A stretch of 64,000 bases of DNA from Turnera subulata (GCA_028386065.3 JAKUCV010000247.1:121631-185630); one strand, 5' to 3'; counted from the stretch's first letter, positions 10,460 through 22,224 are shown. The notes: generated by a model not told the origin, from the sequence alone. Translations and numbers: made by a program.

Positions 10460-11715
10460 CAGAGCCGACAGTAGCATCTGTTCATTGGCTTGCCTTTCCA
10501 TAACCGCTAGATCTCACTACTCGGTCTAGCAGACTGTCCACCACTATAAGGAGAAATTGGCTGAGACATTCAAAGAAAGTTGTATTTCAATAAAGCTAAT
10601 CGGGAAGAGAGGTCAAATCACCAAAGACATCAAACATAAGCAATTACCATGCTGCGCAGATAACGATCGTAGGATGCTCCAATAGAGTTTGAATCTCTCA
10701 CTCCACGTAGACCTCCTCTGTCATCCTCACGGGGATAATAATTGGGTAGGTAATGCCCACTGAAGCCATCTGCATAATCAATAAGAAGAGCCAATAAATA
10801 AAGTCACCTAAGGGAACAACAGACTGGGCCAGAAAAGAAGAGAACACACATTTTCAAAACAGGAGAAATAGCACTTCACACCGCGCGAACTAATCAAATT
10901 ACCGCAATATTCAGCAGTAGATATGCTAACATTTAGACACTCCTCGATATAGCTGTGTCTGTTGTGTTTATAATCAATTTTTTGCCAAAAGAAAAGATAA
11001 TTTGTTTACTAGAAGGGAAAGAGGAGACCTTTGGAAATTGGAACTTGATCCAAATAACTTAACAGGACAATGCCTTTCTGCAATAAGATCTTAGCAACTG
11101 ATGCTCAATTTTGACCAATTTAGAGATGGAAGAAGCTATAGAATTCCAATTAACAAAGGAAAAATGGGTGCAATTTATTTCTCCATTGCTTGAGTATGGA
11201 GAAATATCACTTCACAGCACATGAACTAAATCAAAAACGCTACAAAATTCAGCAATGGAGTTATACAGGTGAATACAAATGTCCATAGCCACTACACTCC
11301 TTTCTAATGTTGAGCTGTGCCCATTGCGCTAATTCTCTTGTTAGTTAAAAAAAATCTCTTACTCCTATTCCTGAAAGGGAAAAAGGAGGCCCTTTATGAA
11401 GATTGGCACTTGATCCAGATAACAGAGTCAATTGAACGGCAAAGGCTTCCCTAAGATAAGATCTTACCAACCCAGGCTCAATTTTTCACCAAATTCTAAA
11501 ACGTTAATTAAGCAGAGTAAAGAAAAAACAAAAAAAAAACTAATTTTATAGATGGAAACAGAAAAGGCAGTTGATAGGAGAGACGGCAAAGCATGGAACT
11601 TGAATTGTAATAAGCAATTACCACGGGCGCTGCTGCTCTCCTCCATCACGCTCGCGGGACTCCCGCCGTAAGCGTCGTTGTCGTTCTCCTCTCCGGCGCC
11701 GTAGTAGTATCCATC
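10460..11715 (-). pseudogene. NSR-like nuclear-speckle RNA-binding protein, 5' part
   Basis: Three consecutive exons are visible: 11715-11622 (DGYYYGAGEENDNDAYG...), 10769-10648 (HYLPNYYPREDDRGGLRG, SIGASYDRYLRSM) and 10560 to about 10460 (PISPYSGGQSARPSS). Splice phases agree (1, then 0). The GASYDRYLRS motif and its spacing match the N-terminal region of plant nuclear speckle RNA-binding (NSRA/NSRB-like) proteins. The RRM domain that would follow is absent. A TAG at 10509-10507 ends the frame in exon 3. The native start codon is missing: the piece begins at GATGGATAC, immediately after RPL21 intron sequence. Confidence 0.65.
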
Positions 11716-11758
11716 CTGATCATACACTTTGGTTGCCCAAATAAAAGGAGCAACTAAC

Positions 11759-12385
11759 CTTGTCATTGACATCACAGAACTTCAATATCTCCGTGGAAAT
11801 AGAATCCCCATTGCTCACCTTAAATTGGTGAGACCCAATCTACACTCCACAAAATCAAACCCGTCATTTAAACATTACAAAACATATATCCCAGGAAAAG
11901 GAAAAAAAAAACCATCACATCAAACTTAAAAAATAATGACTTACCTGAACAACAGCACACACTGGCGCGTAAGATTTAAAGACCTTGTCGGTCTCGAGGA
12001 GCGGACCAACAACTTTGTACCCAATCGTAGCAGCCTCCGCTTCCTTCTCCTCTGCCGAGTACTCTCTCTTCGAACCCATCGACGCCGTACCGTACTCTCC
12101 AACATCATCATCATCCTCATCTTCTTCAACGTCACTCTCTCCTGCCTCCTCGTCATCATAGTCTTCGTCGTCGTTGCTTCGCTCATTTCCGGGATCGTCG
12201 CGAGAATTTGAGGAGAAATAGCGGAGGTGGAGGTGGGTCCAGGGGGAGAGGGGTTGATGATTTAAGCGACTTGGGTTGTAGGGAAATAGGAATGGGGTTA
12301 GGATTTCTAAGGAGCGATGGCGGAGAGAGGAGAAAAGAGCTGTGGCCTGACGGGTTAGAGTGTGGAGACACCGTCTCTACGCCAT
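11759..12385 (-). pseudogene. Mitochondrial ribosomal protein L21, exons 1-2
   Basis: Exon 1 runs 12385-11945 from an ATG and exon 2 runs 11839-11759, with good GT/AG borders. Exon 1 encodes a basic mitochondrial presequence (RRCLHTLTRQ ... RYFSSNSRDD), an acidic stretch and then GYKVVGPLLETDKVF...CAVVQ. Exon 2 continues GSHQFKVSNGDSI...LKFCDVND. This is the bL21m / NFD1 family of the mitochondrial large ribosomal subunit. Codon 3 is TAG (12379-12377), a nonsense change just after the start. The remaining exons (the basic RNA-binding C-terminus) are absent, and intron 2 runs straight into the NSR-like fragment. Identification of the family is strong; the copy is dead as an L21 gene. Confidence 0.85.
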
Positions 12386-12834
12386 GGCTAGGCGGGGGCG
12401 GTGGCGATGGTGGTTCTTTGGGGAAGAGTTTCGAAATGAGGACGCTTGAAGCCCCTTTTCTTTTCTAGTGTTTTCTCAAGCGGCCGATAACACTCATAAC
12501 TTTATTTTGCCGTTTCACATTAACGCATAATAAACCCAACATGGTTTGTAACTCCAATTCATTCCCTTTACACTTTCAAACCCTAGCCATAAAGGTCAGA
12601 CCTAATCTTTATGATGTCACGTGGTAACACCAAAGGTGCCACATGTCAACAACAGAGATCTAGGTCTCTGATTTAATATATTTATTAGATTGTAGAATCA
12701 TAATAAAATATTATTTTAAATCATATATAATAATAGTTTTGGATAATTTTAATAATTTTAGTCTTAAATAGTAAATAAATCATGTATTAAATCAGTAAAA
12801 TATATAGACCCTAAATATAATCATGTCGTAAATA
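12386..12834. other. Upstream flank of RPL21 fragment; AT-rich
   Basis: The first about 100 bp is probably the RPL21 promoter and 5' leader carried with the fragment. From about 12660 the sequence becomes AT-rich with no recognisable gene. Confidence 0.4.
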
Positions 12835-12995
12835 GGTACCCATCGGGGTTGGAGGGTCAACCCGCGACCTGACCTGCTAATTTTTGTGTCGTGTCGGGTC
12901 AACCCATTTAATTAAACGGGTTGAAAATCTATGATCTATATATGCTAATTTCGTGTCGGGTTCATGTCGTGTCGAAACCTATTTTGCCAGGTCTA
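12835..12995. mobile_element. Possible hAT-like element remnant (right end)
   Basis: Repeated CGTGTCGGGTCAACCC-type motifs on both strands, ending in TTTGCCAGGTCTA (12983-12995), resemble the terminus of plant hAT-type non-autonomous elements that begin TAGACCTGGCAAA. No matching left end was found. Low confidence. Confidence 0.3.
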
Positions 12996-13199
12996 TGAAG
13001 GACCGAAAGGAGAAGCCAAGTGTGCTAGACCAACAATAGTCAGCCTTCACTCCCTAGCCGTTCGAAAGAAGATAGGGAGAGACTTTGGGTACTTAGCACC
13101 AACACCAAACTTCACCTCTAAGTGGACGTCTACTCTAGTGACAGGGGGTAGATGGAAGCTTAGGGAACTATCAATAAGATCGAGAGCCGTTGGTAGTAT

Positions 13200-13620
13200 A
13201 ATAGGTTAGGAGCCCCTTCAAGACATTTCATTAAACACAGGGCGTCAGACAGGCTCAGCCTGTCATGATGCTGTTGAGCAATTTAGAGCATAAAGGCAAG
13301 GCATGTGAACCCCGGATGCCTAAGACTTCACCAAATCTGATCTTTTTTTTTTTTGAGAATCAAATTAATTTCTCATTTCATAAACTTGGTTAGGGAGACC
13401 CTAACAAATCTGATCTTTTCCTACTCATTAGTTCTTATTCTTGCTTGATTTAAGTTTTACTAGCATTCACCCAAAAATTTCACTTCTGATTAATTGTTTC
13501 AAGCCTAATTTGTCTAATTAAGGAGTAACAGGCTCAACCTAGTCCCTGTGGATACGACCTTGATAAAGTAATACAACTACCCTGTGCACTTGCAGGAACC
13601 ATTTGTAACAGTAGACACGA
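13200..13620 (+). repeat. Ty3/gypsy (Athila-type) LTR 3'-end remnant
   Basis: The stretch closes with CCCTGTGGATACGACCTT followed by CTGTGCACTTGCAGG. The same closing signature occurs in the Athila-type LTRs elsewhere in this window (compare 38300-38358 and 49785-49852). It is truncated on the left and carries a small LINE tail. Confidence 0.5.
13347..13404 (-). mobile_element. 58-bp LINE 3' tail with 15-bp target duplication
   Basis: A 15-bp direct repeat (CAAATCTGATCTTTT at 13332-13346 and 13405-13419) flanks 58 bp. On the minus strand those 58 bp end in a run of A after AATTTGATTCTC. A poly-A end plus a long target duplication is the mark of target-primed reverse transcription. It is an extremely 5'-truncated LINE or a SINE-like tail. 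Confidence 0.65.
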
Positions 13621-13670
13621 CATCAGCCGTCTACAACCTTCCTTCATTTTGTTCCTCCTGACATGATTCA

Positions 13671-16600
13671 GTGTTTCAAAACATGTTAGGGATTGATAAC
13701 ATAGATGATAACTTCAAACTTGCATTGATGTATCGAAAAATTTCTACGCAAAGTGTTTGGAAACGTGCAAGTATTTTCAAACAAGATTATATCAGGCTTG
13801 CAGTTGCTCAGGCAGCAAAGAAAAACAATCAACTATCCCCACAATGTTTGAAGGTTGCCTAAATTATTCCTTTCCTATAGTCGTCTTGCAGTTTGTTTGG
13901 CATTGTAGCTCGGATAGTAGTGGTGTAAGTGTTTCTAGTTTTTTGCAGACAAAAATGGCCATCAATCTCCTTAGCAAGCTGTCCCCTGTGCAGGAATCGT
14001 GGAGAATTGAGGTCAGAATAATAAGAATATGGGAAGCAGTCAATTATAAAGTAAAAGATCAAGTGATTAGTCTTGATGTAATCCTAGGCGATGAAGAGGT
14101 ATGCAAAGTCTGATATTTGTTTCTTCGTTTTGCATGGATATATTCAGGTTGGATTTGAAACTTTCACCTAACAAGTTTTGGTTTGCTATATGTTCAGTGT
14201 TTTCTATCATAGGGCAGCATGATGCATGCTATAGCTAACAAGATGCAAGTTGAAAGATTCCGCAGCAAATTGCAAGAGGGAATGGCATATCGTATCAGCA
14301 AATTCTTGGTCCTAATAGAAACAAGCCAATACAGACCTGTTACACATGAAATGAAGCTGCAATTTTTTTATTTTACAAAAGTAAAGAGTATTGATTGTAG
14401 CATAGATCGTATACCACTACTTATGTTCCAATTTGTTGATGCTAGAGTAATTTTTGACAGATGTAGCAGTACTACTTACCTATCTGGTATTACCGAAATG
14501 AAGTTTTAAGAAAGAAAGTTTCATAAATTTGACTATGACAGACATTAATTGGTAACTATCTTTGTATCGCTATTTGTAGATATTCTTGGGCTGCTAACTT
14601 CTATTGGCCCTCTGCAGCCAATCGAGACACGCAGGGGAAAAATGCAAAAACGAAACAATATGGTGACATTAGTAGGGTGCATCTCTAGACTTCCAAGCTG
14701 AATCTCTAATTTATAAGTCTCTTTTGATAAGTCCTGCATTCGATTATATCATGATAGTGTTAGTAATGTTATTATTTAGAGGACACAAATTTGAAGTGAC
14801 CTTATAGGGCAAACAAGCAGAAATAATTTCAGAGACTTTAGTGCATACTTCCAAGGGCCCTTTGGTGCTGGCTTTAACTTCCTTGCTTAGCAAGATGTTT
14901 TTAAGTAAGAGCCAGATTATCCTAAACACAAGCAATTTGTTTTTTTTGGTTATGCTAATTAAGCATTTCATACTTCATTCCAATTGGCTTCTAGGGGAAA
15001 ATACTCTGTCTTCGATCCATGCTACCATAGTGTACCTAAACCCTGATATACCTGAGATGAAGAAATTATTAGAGAGGTAAACTTTTGGTTTGACTTAGTT
15101 GCCCTGTAAAAGATCCCATATCTTTGACACAACAAAATAGTCACAACGCGTTTCTGTTGAGGAGCAAAAGTCTGAAAACTGGAAGTCAGTTTCAGAAATT
15201 TTGGAGATGGAATTGGCGGAATACGAAGAAGATGAAGTTAAAGATATTAGGGTTACCTTGGATGCAAAAATCAAGGAGATACACAACCCTTATGGGTGGT
15301 GTTACTTTGCGTGCCCTAATTGTTGGAAGACACTAGACCACGAAGACCAGGCCAAGTTGTGTGAAACTCCCGTATCCCAAAATAACCAATTAAATTAATT
15401 ATAATATGTGAAATGACCAAATTATCCTTCTATCCTAGGATACAATATAAACAAGATAATCATCATTTAAATATGCAATATATTATTCAATACATTATGT
15501 AATAATCGAGTATGCAGCGGAAGACAAACACATATGATAACATGTGTACAATGTACTATATGGATCCAACTCGAGGAGAGGAAAACACCGCCACCTGCTA
15601 ATATGCACTCCTGCTCATCGATCAGCTAACCTGTGTAAAAACTGTGAGGGGGTGAGACCAACCATTGTCTCACCGCAAACAAATAAACCATAATATACAA
15701 CTACAAATCAACCACAAATACACCGGCATCAAGCAGTAGCAACCACAGTGCACAAAACACAGAGTCAACTATTATGTTTAGTAATTATCACTGAAGATTG
15801 TTTTATTAAGTTGAGTATTTTATCAGGGCCCTCTACTGTGTGCATCGAGCTCGGTTCCGTCTCTACAGACATTCAGGGCATAAGCCTATGATAGAAACAG
15901 TCCACAGCCCAGGGTGTATCCATCATTCCCGAAGGGCTGTGGCTGACCCATATGCTAACTGCATATGCCATATCATCCCACATATGATCCCGAGGGTAAA
16001 CTTCCCACTCACATGTACCGGTCAACCGCCCCACAATAGATTTTCTTAAGTATGTTATTCTGGATTGCTCATATAGAGTTGTGTGCCATATGTTATGATT
16101 ATCCAAGGTTGTGTGAGTTGAACTTCATATTTCCAAATTCGGGCCTCCGGCCCACAAATCATCACACGACCATAAAATCATAAACCACATTATTTAATCA
16201 CAACAACGAGTCATGTTCAATAGGCATATCATATCACCAGGCACACCATTCATATAATCAAACATACCGCATCATGGAATCAACATTAAGATACAAAGTG
16301 CAAACAAGAACATCAACACAACAGACATACATGCATATAGCATTCAATACCAAATAAGTATTACCACTTCTTGTACCAAGTTTATTAACTGAGTATTATA
16401 GGCAGTAATGCATACAAAGGTTTATACGTCCTCACCTGGGCTATATTAATTGTTTTGGAAGCCGAAGCCTCGTCCCGCTTCAACATATCCTATATTAGAA
16501 AGATACGACCATCCGTAAGGTCCACATAAAAAAAATATGAGAATTGTACGCTAAAATGTGCTTATTTCAATATATCATCCTGAGTCTTTAAGCCCAATCA

Positions 16601-19106
16601 AAATTCTCAGGTCCTTATTAAGTCTAAGCCCATATTAATAATAATTATCAGATTTAATTATCCATTGGGCCTAAAGCCCAAATCATGCATCAACCTTACT
16701 TGGGGCCTAAAACCCACATCATAAAAGTCACTGGGCCTAAAGCCCATATATCCTTAATATCATTAATTAGGCCTGGCCCGACTCATTATAATAAACAATC
16801 GTACTCGTAAAACCCAAGCACATTCTTTCCGGCCTAAAGATACTATGCACGTCGGTAGGATTCCGGCCACGCCACTCGACTCGCCACACTCGGTATCCGC
16901 TAATTCCATTTCTTTCTTAATACATTAATTATTTTCTTACAACACATGTCATGCTCGGAATATAACACATCGTCCAGAAATTACCATTCAATGACGGGTT
17001 CCCAATGTTTGCCGGAACAGTAACCCGACCCGCCGGATTCCGGCCAAACTTGCCGGAAAAACTCCACAACAACCGAGAAAGAAAGACAACAAATCTGCTG
17101 CCACAATCGGAAAACCAATTCAACCTCACAGAATCTCCAATTCAACAACACAACAACTACAAGCTTCTAAACGAATCCAAAAGAATTAGAGTTCACCGGA
17201 ATTCTTACCGGAAAACACTGCCCAGAACCTAGGATCCGTTAAGCTGCAGCAAACTCGACTGGAAAAACCACCAGCAATGAACCTGAAGCCACATCCACCA
17301 TCCAGATCAACCAGCAGCAACCCCACATACCAACAATCCGAAACATCCAGTTCAGTCATCAACACCCACTATTCAAACATAAAAAAGAACAAAGATTGGG
17401 GAATTGAATCCTTACCCAGAAAGCAAAACCCAATCTGTCTGAAACAATCCACAGGCAACCCGAGCTTCTTTGCTGAGAAAATCCTCAACACCGACCCACT
17501 ATCGTGCCCAAACCTGCACGACAACACAACTTGCAACCATCCCCGGTCGAACACAGCAACCACCCTAATCCGTCGAGGCCCCCCACCAAGACAACAACAA
17601 CTCCGGCCACCAACAGAACACAACCCGCCGCCATAAGATAAACATCGGCACAACCCCAATCAGACAATTCCACACAAACCAAACCGAGAAGAAGAAGAAG
17701 AGAAGACTGGGGCTTACCGACGAACAGCAGAGGCGGCGATGGCACGTGCTCACACGCAGACGGTCCCCATCGCGGTCGATCCTCTCCCCACTGGCAATAG
17801 CAACAGCGGCTATAGGGGAAGGTGAGGAGTTCGAATGGCAGCGGTGGCATTCTTTGATGGCGAGAGGAAGACGAGATGATGGAATTGGCGGCGCAAGAGA
17901 AAAGTGGAGTTGATGGGTTCGGAAACAAAACAAAAAGGAAAAAAAAAAGAAAAGATATAGAAAAGGAGGGATCTGTGGGATTGATAACTATAGCCCACGA
18001 TTCGAGCAAAGAGGATTTCGGGGTGATGGCTTGTCGGAGAGAAACGGCACGGAAGAAAGAAAAGAAGAAAAGAAGAGAGAGAGAGAGAAGAGAAAAAGGT
18101 TAGGGTTGGCCGGCCTTGACCAGAACGACGTCGTTTTGGTCTAAGGCGTGGTCAACTCTCCCTGGTCAACGTGCACTTATGCTTTTAGGTTTTCTTTTTT
18201 TTATTTTCTTTTCCTTTAACTAAAACGACGTAGTTTTAATTAGAACTACGATAAACCCCGCATTCCACCTCGAACACGTTTTTGTTTCCTACGAAACCCA
18301 AAAAAGAATAAAACAAATATTAATAAATATTTCCCTAGAAAAATAATTCATTTCCATGACAAAAAATCCGTTAATTCTGCAAGGGTAAAATTGGAAATAA
18401 AATTTCAAAAATTCCGAAAATCCATAGAAATCAAATACCGAAAATTCGAGGCGTTACACTGTGTCATTCATGCTCATCAAAATGGAGCATCCCAGCAGTA
18501 AGGCCAGTCCTCCAAAGAGTGAAATGTAATTTAGAGACAGTGTGTATTTGAAAAATATGGAGTTATGAATTGCATAATACTGTTTGGATAGTTTAATGTT
18601 ATCTAATACTGTTTTGATATCAAACTAGATGCAAAGTGGAAATTTTGGTAGAAGACCAAACTGGTGAACTGACCTTGACCTTATTTGATCGGGAAGTTGA
18701 GCTACTAATACAAATGAGCGCTATGGAGTAGCTGGACCTCACTAATTGTGAATTTCATGAATCGCCATCCCAGATTGAAGAAATAGTGGAGAGGGAAATG
18801 ATTTTCCAGATTAAAATTACAGCCTACAATATGAAGTATGGTTGGCAATACCTTTCTGTCTCCAAAATATTCCATCCTGACGAAATGCAGGTATGTGGCA
18901 GTTTTTGTTTGCAACCAAGTGCTGTCATTCCACAAAATCTGTTAGTGTAATAATTATGGCTGATGTTGTCACGGGACGGGAATACCCTATCTGGTCATAA
19001 TATTCAGTCGCTTGAGAATGGGAAGGATTCTGGAGAGAGTGTTAATGAAGCAATATCACAAAAAAGCAATAGCAGGAAAAAACTGAAGATGTGTTTGGAA
19101 GAATAG
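13671..19106 (+). pseudogene. RPA1-like single-strand DNA-binding protein, broken
   Basis: Exon-like blocks in plus orientation match the OB-fold architecture of plant RPA 70-kDa / DUF223 proteins, often carried by Helitrons. From the ATG at 13955: WRIEVRIIRIWEAVN and SLDVILGDEE; after a GTATGC...ATAG intron, MMHAIANKM, FRSKLQEGMAYRISKF and FQFVDARVIFD (14212-14460); DILGLLTSIGPLQPIETRRG near 14579; SSIHATIVYLNPDIPE near 15010-15055; a zinc-ribbon start (GWCYFACPNCWKTL, 15294-15361). It resumes at 18459 with LVEDQTGELTLTLFD, and a last exon at about 19008-19106 (SLENGKDSGE). The open frame at 13671-13862 upstream is not recognised. A solo LTR splits the zinc ribbon and several stops are present, so the gene is dead. 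Confidence 0.75.
15362..18458 (-). mobile_element. Solo LTR of a Tekay-like Ty3/gypsy element (3097 bp)
   Basis: On the minus strand it starts TGTAACGCCTCGAATTTTC (18458 downward) and ends GGGAGTTTCA (15362). It is flanked by TTGTG (15357-15361) and CTGTG (18459-18463), a 5-bp target duplication with one mismatch. Both ends and the interior match the plus-strand LTR at 31460-34721: GTAACGCC start, GTTGACC...AAAACGACGTCGTT segment, and GTTTCA end. Removing it restores a plausible CxxC zinc-ribbon spacing in the interrupted RPA-like gene. No internal region remains, as expected after recombination between LTRs. No gene of its own is seen inside; open frames here are low-complexity. Confidence 0.88.
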
Positions 19107-19345
19107 TGGAGTTTGATGTTGACCATATTGTATTGCTGGATTCATCCCTTTTCATGAATTTATATGATTCTTAGAATTGCATATACAGTGTCTGTTGTTA
19201 TGGATTGTGCAACAGTTTTCAATATAATATGCTTGAAGAATGTGTATAGCAGCCGATTTAAACCATATGCTAAAAGTTGGACCGAAAGCAGTGCAAACAA
19301 ATAGTATAAAATACCTAAATAAAATTTAATAAAAAAGATACCCAA

Positions 19346-19635
19346 ACATTGAAAAGTTGATGACTACTTGCAGAGTATAGGCATGGTGGATATCAGTTTG
19401 TCATAGTTGCTTACAAAATGTAACAATCCTTTGAAGTATATATGACAACATGAATTGTTAATGACAACCGCAATGCATAAGAAAGGTTCCCTAACATTGA
19501 AAAGTTGATGATTACTTACAGATTATTGGCATGCTAGATATCAATTTGTCGTATTTGCTACCAAAGTGTAACAAACTTTTGACGTATATATGATAGTATG
19601 AATTATTAATGACAACCGTAATGCATGATGACAAA
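19346..19635. repeat. Tandem duplication, ~148-bp unit (two copies)
   Basis: The two units begin CATTGAAAAGTTGATGA at about 19347 and 19495. They share GGCATG, GATATCA, TTTGTC, GTATATATGA and TAATGACAACCG...AATGCAT with scattered substitutions. It is non-coding. Confidence 0.75.
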
Positions 19636-19639
19636 CAGG

Positions 19640-20335
19640 ATTATAGGAGGCATATAGTTCCTCAAACAACCAACGAAAACAATTAACTATATAATTGCAA
19701 TATTGCTTATTAGCAATGTGTAGGTATTTCATATTCAGACTAAAAGTTGTCATGAAAGTCCATTATAATCTCATAAAGGGCTTATATGAGGAGGACCACT
19801 TTGCAGCTTCAAAATGTTAGGAGATGTTTTTGGTTAAGAGGGGAAAACATAATTGATTTTTTGACACAAATTAACAACTTAAAATAAACAGGTATTCTAG
19901 AAAGATGTGCTGTGTATGTGCAAGTTTGGTTTCCGAAATGAAACCAGGTTAGGATAAAGGCCGTTCAATTTGCCTTGCACTAACTGAGACAATAAGTTGA
20001 CAGATTGTGGGTATTTAGAACATAGCCAGGTTGGAGGGGGTGCCTTTCAAACTACCTCAAACGAACATAGACAAGAAATTAACAGATAGTGGCTACTTCT
20101 ATTAAAATTGAGAATAGACAGTCCTACAGACTGTTAATGGCTGCTTTGATTAACAACAAGAATCAAGAGTCATATCTGGCATTACATTAGTGTTACCTAT
20201 GTCATGTTAAAACACTTATATAGGGTCAGTCATTTTGTCCAATCACTGTAAATGTTTTGACAGTTACGAACAACATTTATGGTTTTGAGAGTAATAATGT
20301 GGTCAATCTAAAGTTAGTATAAATAGTGAGTAAAC
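19640..20335. other. Non-coding spacer between RPA-like and F-box-like pieces
   Basis: No coding segment recognised; the sequence is AT-rich with frequent stops. Confidence 0.4.
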
Positions 20336-21170
20336 ATGGTGTCTAGCTCAGTACTTCAAATTTCAAAAAGAAACCCATCCCTGTTACATACTTTAGCTAT
20401 TGTCCTACTATACCTAAGTATGAGCTCTCTGGTCCAGGCCTGCAGTTCAAAGAAAAGTAGAATGGTAGTTGAAGATGGAGAAAGCAGCTCTAAAGTGAAC
20501 CATTTCGACAGACTACCAGAAGCACTCCTATTGCAAATCATCTACTTTGCAGTTTCTGGATGCAATAAAAGTTTTGGTGCAATAAGGCAAAGGTATAACT
20601 TAGCTTCTTAAATGTTGTTATAAGTATTGAAAATATGATATGCGAATGGCAATTTAGAAAACAATATCTTACAATCCTATTCTGATGGTATCAATTTGAC
20701 TATTGTGCCGTAGTTGTCAGAAGTTTGGAGAATTGTGTCTGGATGAAGAAGTCTTAGAAAAACTTCATGTAGATTCTATATGCAGGAGAGTGCCAAAATT
20801 GATGTAAAATTCTTCTGGTGTAAAGTTTTTATACAAACTCAGTCGTCTAGGTTGGGAGAATGCAACCCTAATGTTGGGAATTCATTTCTTCTTCAATGTA
20901 AATGATAAAACTTCCGGAATACGTCTCCTAAAGCATGCTTCATCAACAGCTTCCTACTTTTTCTCCAGACATTATGCCTATGCCATTGCAAGATTAACCA
21001 TCAAAGATAGGAGTGGATTTCAGATTTTGTTTAATCTCTACTGCCGAAGGGTTGATGGGAAATGGTTAGGAAGGAAGTGTAGATACCTCCTACAAGATAT
21101 GATTGAACACAAACCATTGCCTACTTTTAGGCTGAATAGGTTATGCCAGACAAATGGAGTCAATCATTAG
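20336..21170 (+). pseudogene. F-box-like protein gene, broken
   Basis: The first block (20336-20590) ends with VNHFDRLPEALLLQIIYFAV, which looks like the start of an F-box (FDxLPxxLLLxI), followed by a CAAAG|GTATAAC donor. A second block after a CCGTAG acceptor near 20713 reads CQKFGELCLDEEVLEKLHVD. A third (20850-21170) reads LSRLGWENATLMLGIHFFF and then IRLLKHASSTAS. The order F-box, short linker, repeat-like C-terminal region resembles the At2g35280-type F-box proteins that recruit targets to SCF ubiquitin ligases. A TAA after the second block and a frame change before the third mean it is not intact. The family name is tentative. Confidence 0.45.
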
Positions 21171-22224
21171 GATCACACATAGTGGGAGGATTGTGATGGA
21201 GAAATTGAAGATTATATAAGCTGTTTAAGATGTTCCCTAGGTATAGATTTTTATAAATTGCTGAATGTAATGAAATAAATGTTAGAATCATGAATAAAGC
21301 AACATCCTTGGTTGAGTTCAATTTCAACAATGGAAAAGACCCTGAAAATAATATGTACAGATGTTCCATTTAAAGTCAGAAATTAAACATGAGGGGAAAT
21401 TTGGATGTAGTTGAAAATTGGACCAAAGTATGGGAATTTACGAATGCAATGCTATTAAGTGAAAAGGTGGAATTGTATAAACAAAGAAATGTAAATATAT
21501 AATACGGTAGCATCATAAAACACTGAAAACAAGATACAAAAAAATGAGCATTAAAAGAGAGACAATTTCTAATACCTGTTTATGTTTAACAAATTATGTC
21601 ATTAACAGTGACAGTGCATGCTGCATGAGTGGACTAAAATAGGTGCAAATATTGTTGTCAAGATTATGATTGTGAGGCAACCCAATCATCCACAACATTC
21701 AAAGCCTTGGCAGCAACATTAGCACCTACATTCAGTTGTCAGACCATTGGTATATGAGACAATCTTATTTCAGATGATAATTACAAAAAATGCTTATTTG
21801 AAAAACTTTAAGTAATAGATATATACAATAGCAAAACATACATATTTCAATACAACAAAAACAACATTCAGCCCTGTCAAAAAAATATACATATTTAATA
21901 TTGAGATGCGTTACTGCAATCTTTAAGTTTCATTACCGTCCAATGAACAATTAACTAATTGTTGGAAATCTTATGAGCCACTGATCTGACAGAAGAATTA
22001 TCATTAACAATCAATACAAAGTGTAATGTAGCATTTTTTAAGCTAAATTTTAAATGATAGGAAAGCGAGGAGTTGCATGCGTTGTTATCTTATATTGATT
22101 GAATACAACCTCATAAGAATATAAAGGTCACTGTGGTACTATAAAAACCGGCTAGTACTATAACAATCGGCTATCATATATTGTTGAGAAATAAAAATCA
22201 TATGGAAACCAAACACTTGAAGAT
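21171..22224. other. AT-rich spacer
   Basis: No gene, RNA or repeat family recognised. It ends in the target duplication of the element that follows. Confidence 0.45.

Larger units (their letters stand above)
7400..12480 (-). mobile_element. Mosaic of captured host-gene fragments
   Basis: Pieces of at least four unrelated plant genes (mitochondrial RPL21, NSR-like RNA-binding protein, gar2-related protein, NUP107), plus one unrecognised exon pair, follow each other. All are on the minus strand, and introns with GT/AG borders are kept. Each gene is truncated and neighbouring pieces abut without an intergenic region. This is the pattern of gene capture from genomic DNA by Helitrons, or less often by Pack-type TIR elements. 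I did not find a CTRR hairpin end, a TC start, or long TIRs, so the vehicle is inferred. The alternative is successive deletions between neighbouring genes, which would not easily give four unrelated co-oriented pieces in 5 kb. Confidence 0.65.

Noticed and set aside
7427..12385. Complete functional genes for NUP107, RPL21m or the NSR-like protein
   Set aside because: Each lacks most exons, starts or stops abruptly at another gene's piece, and RPL21m and the NSR-like piece contain stops.
17277..18103. Several overlapping frames inside the 15.4-18.5 kb solo LTR
   Set aside because: They are low-complexity and inside a well-bounded LTR whose relative at 31460-34721 does not conserve them.
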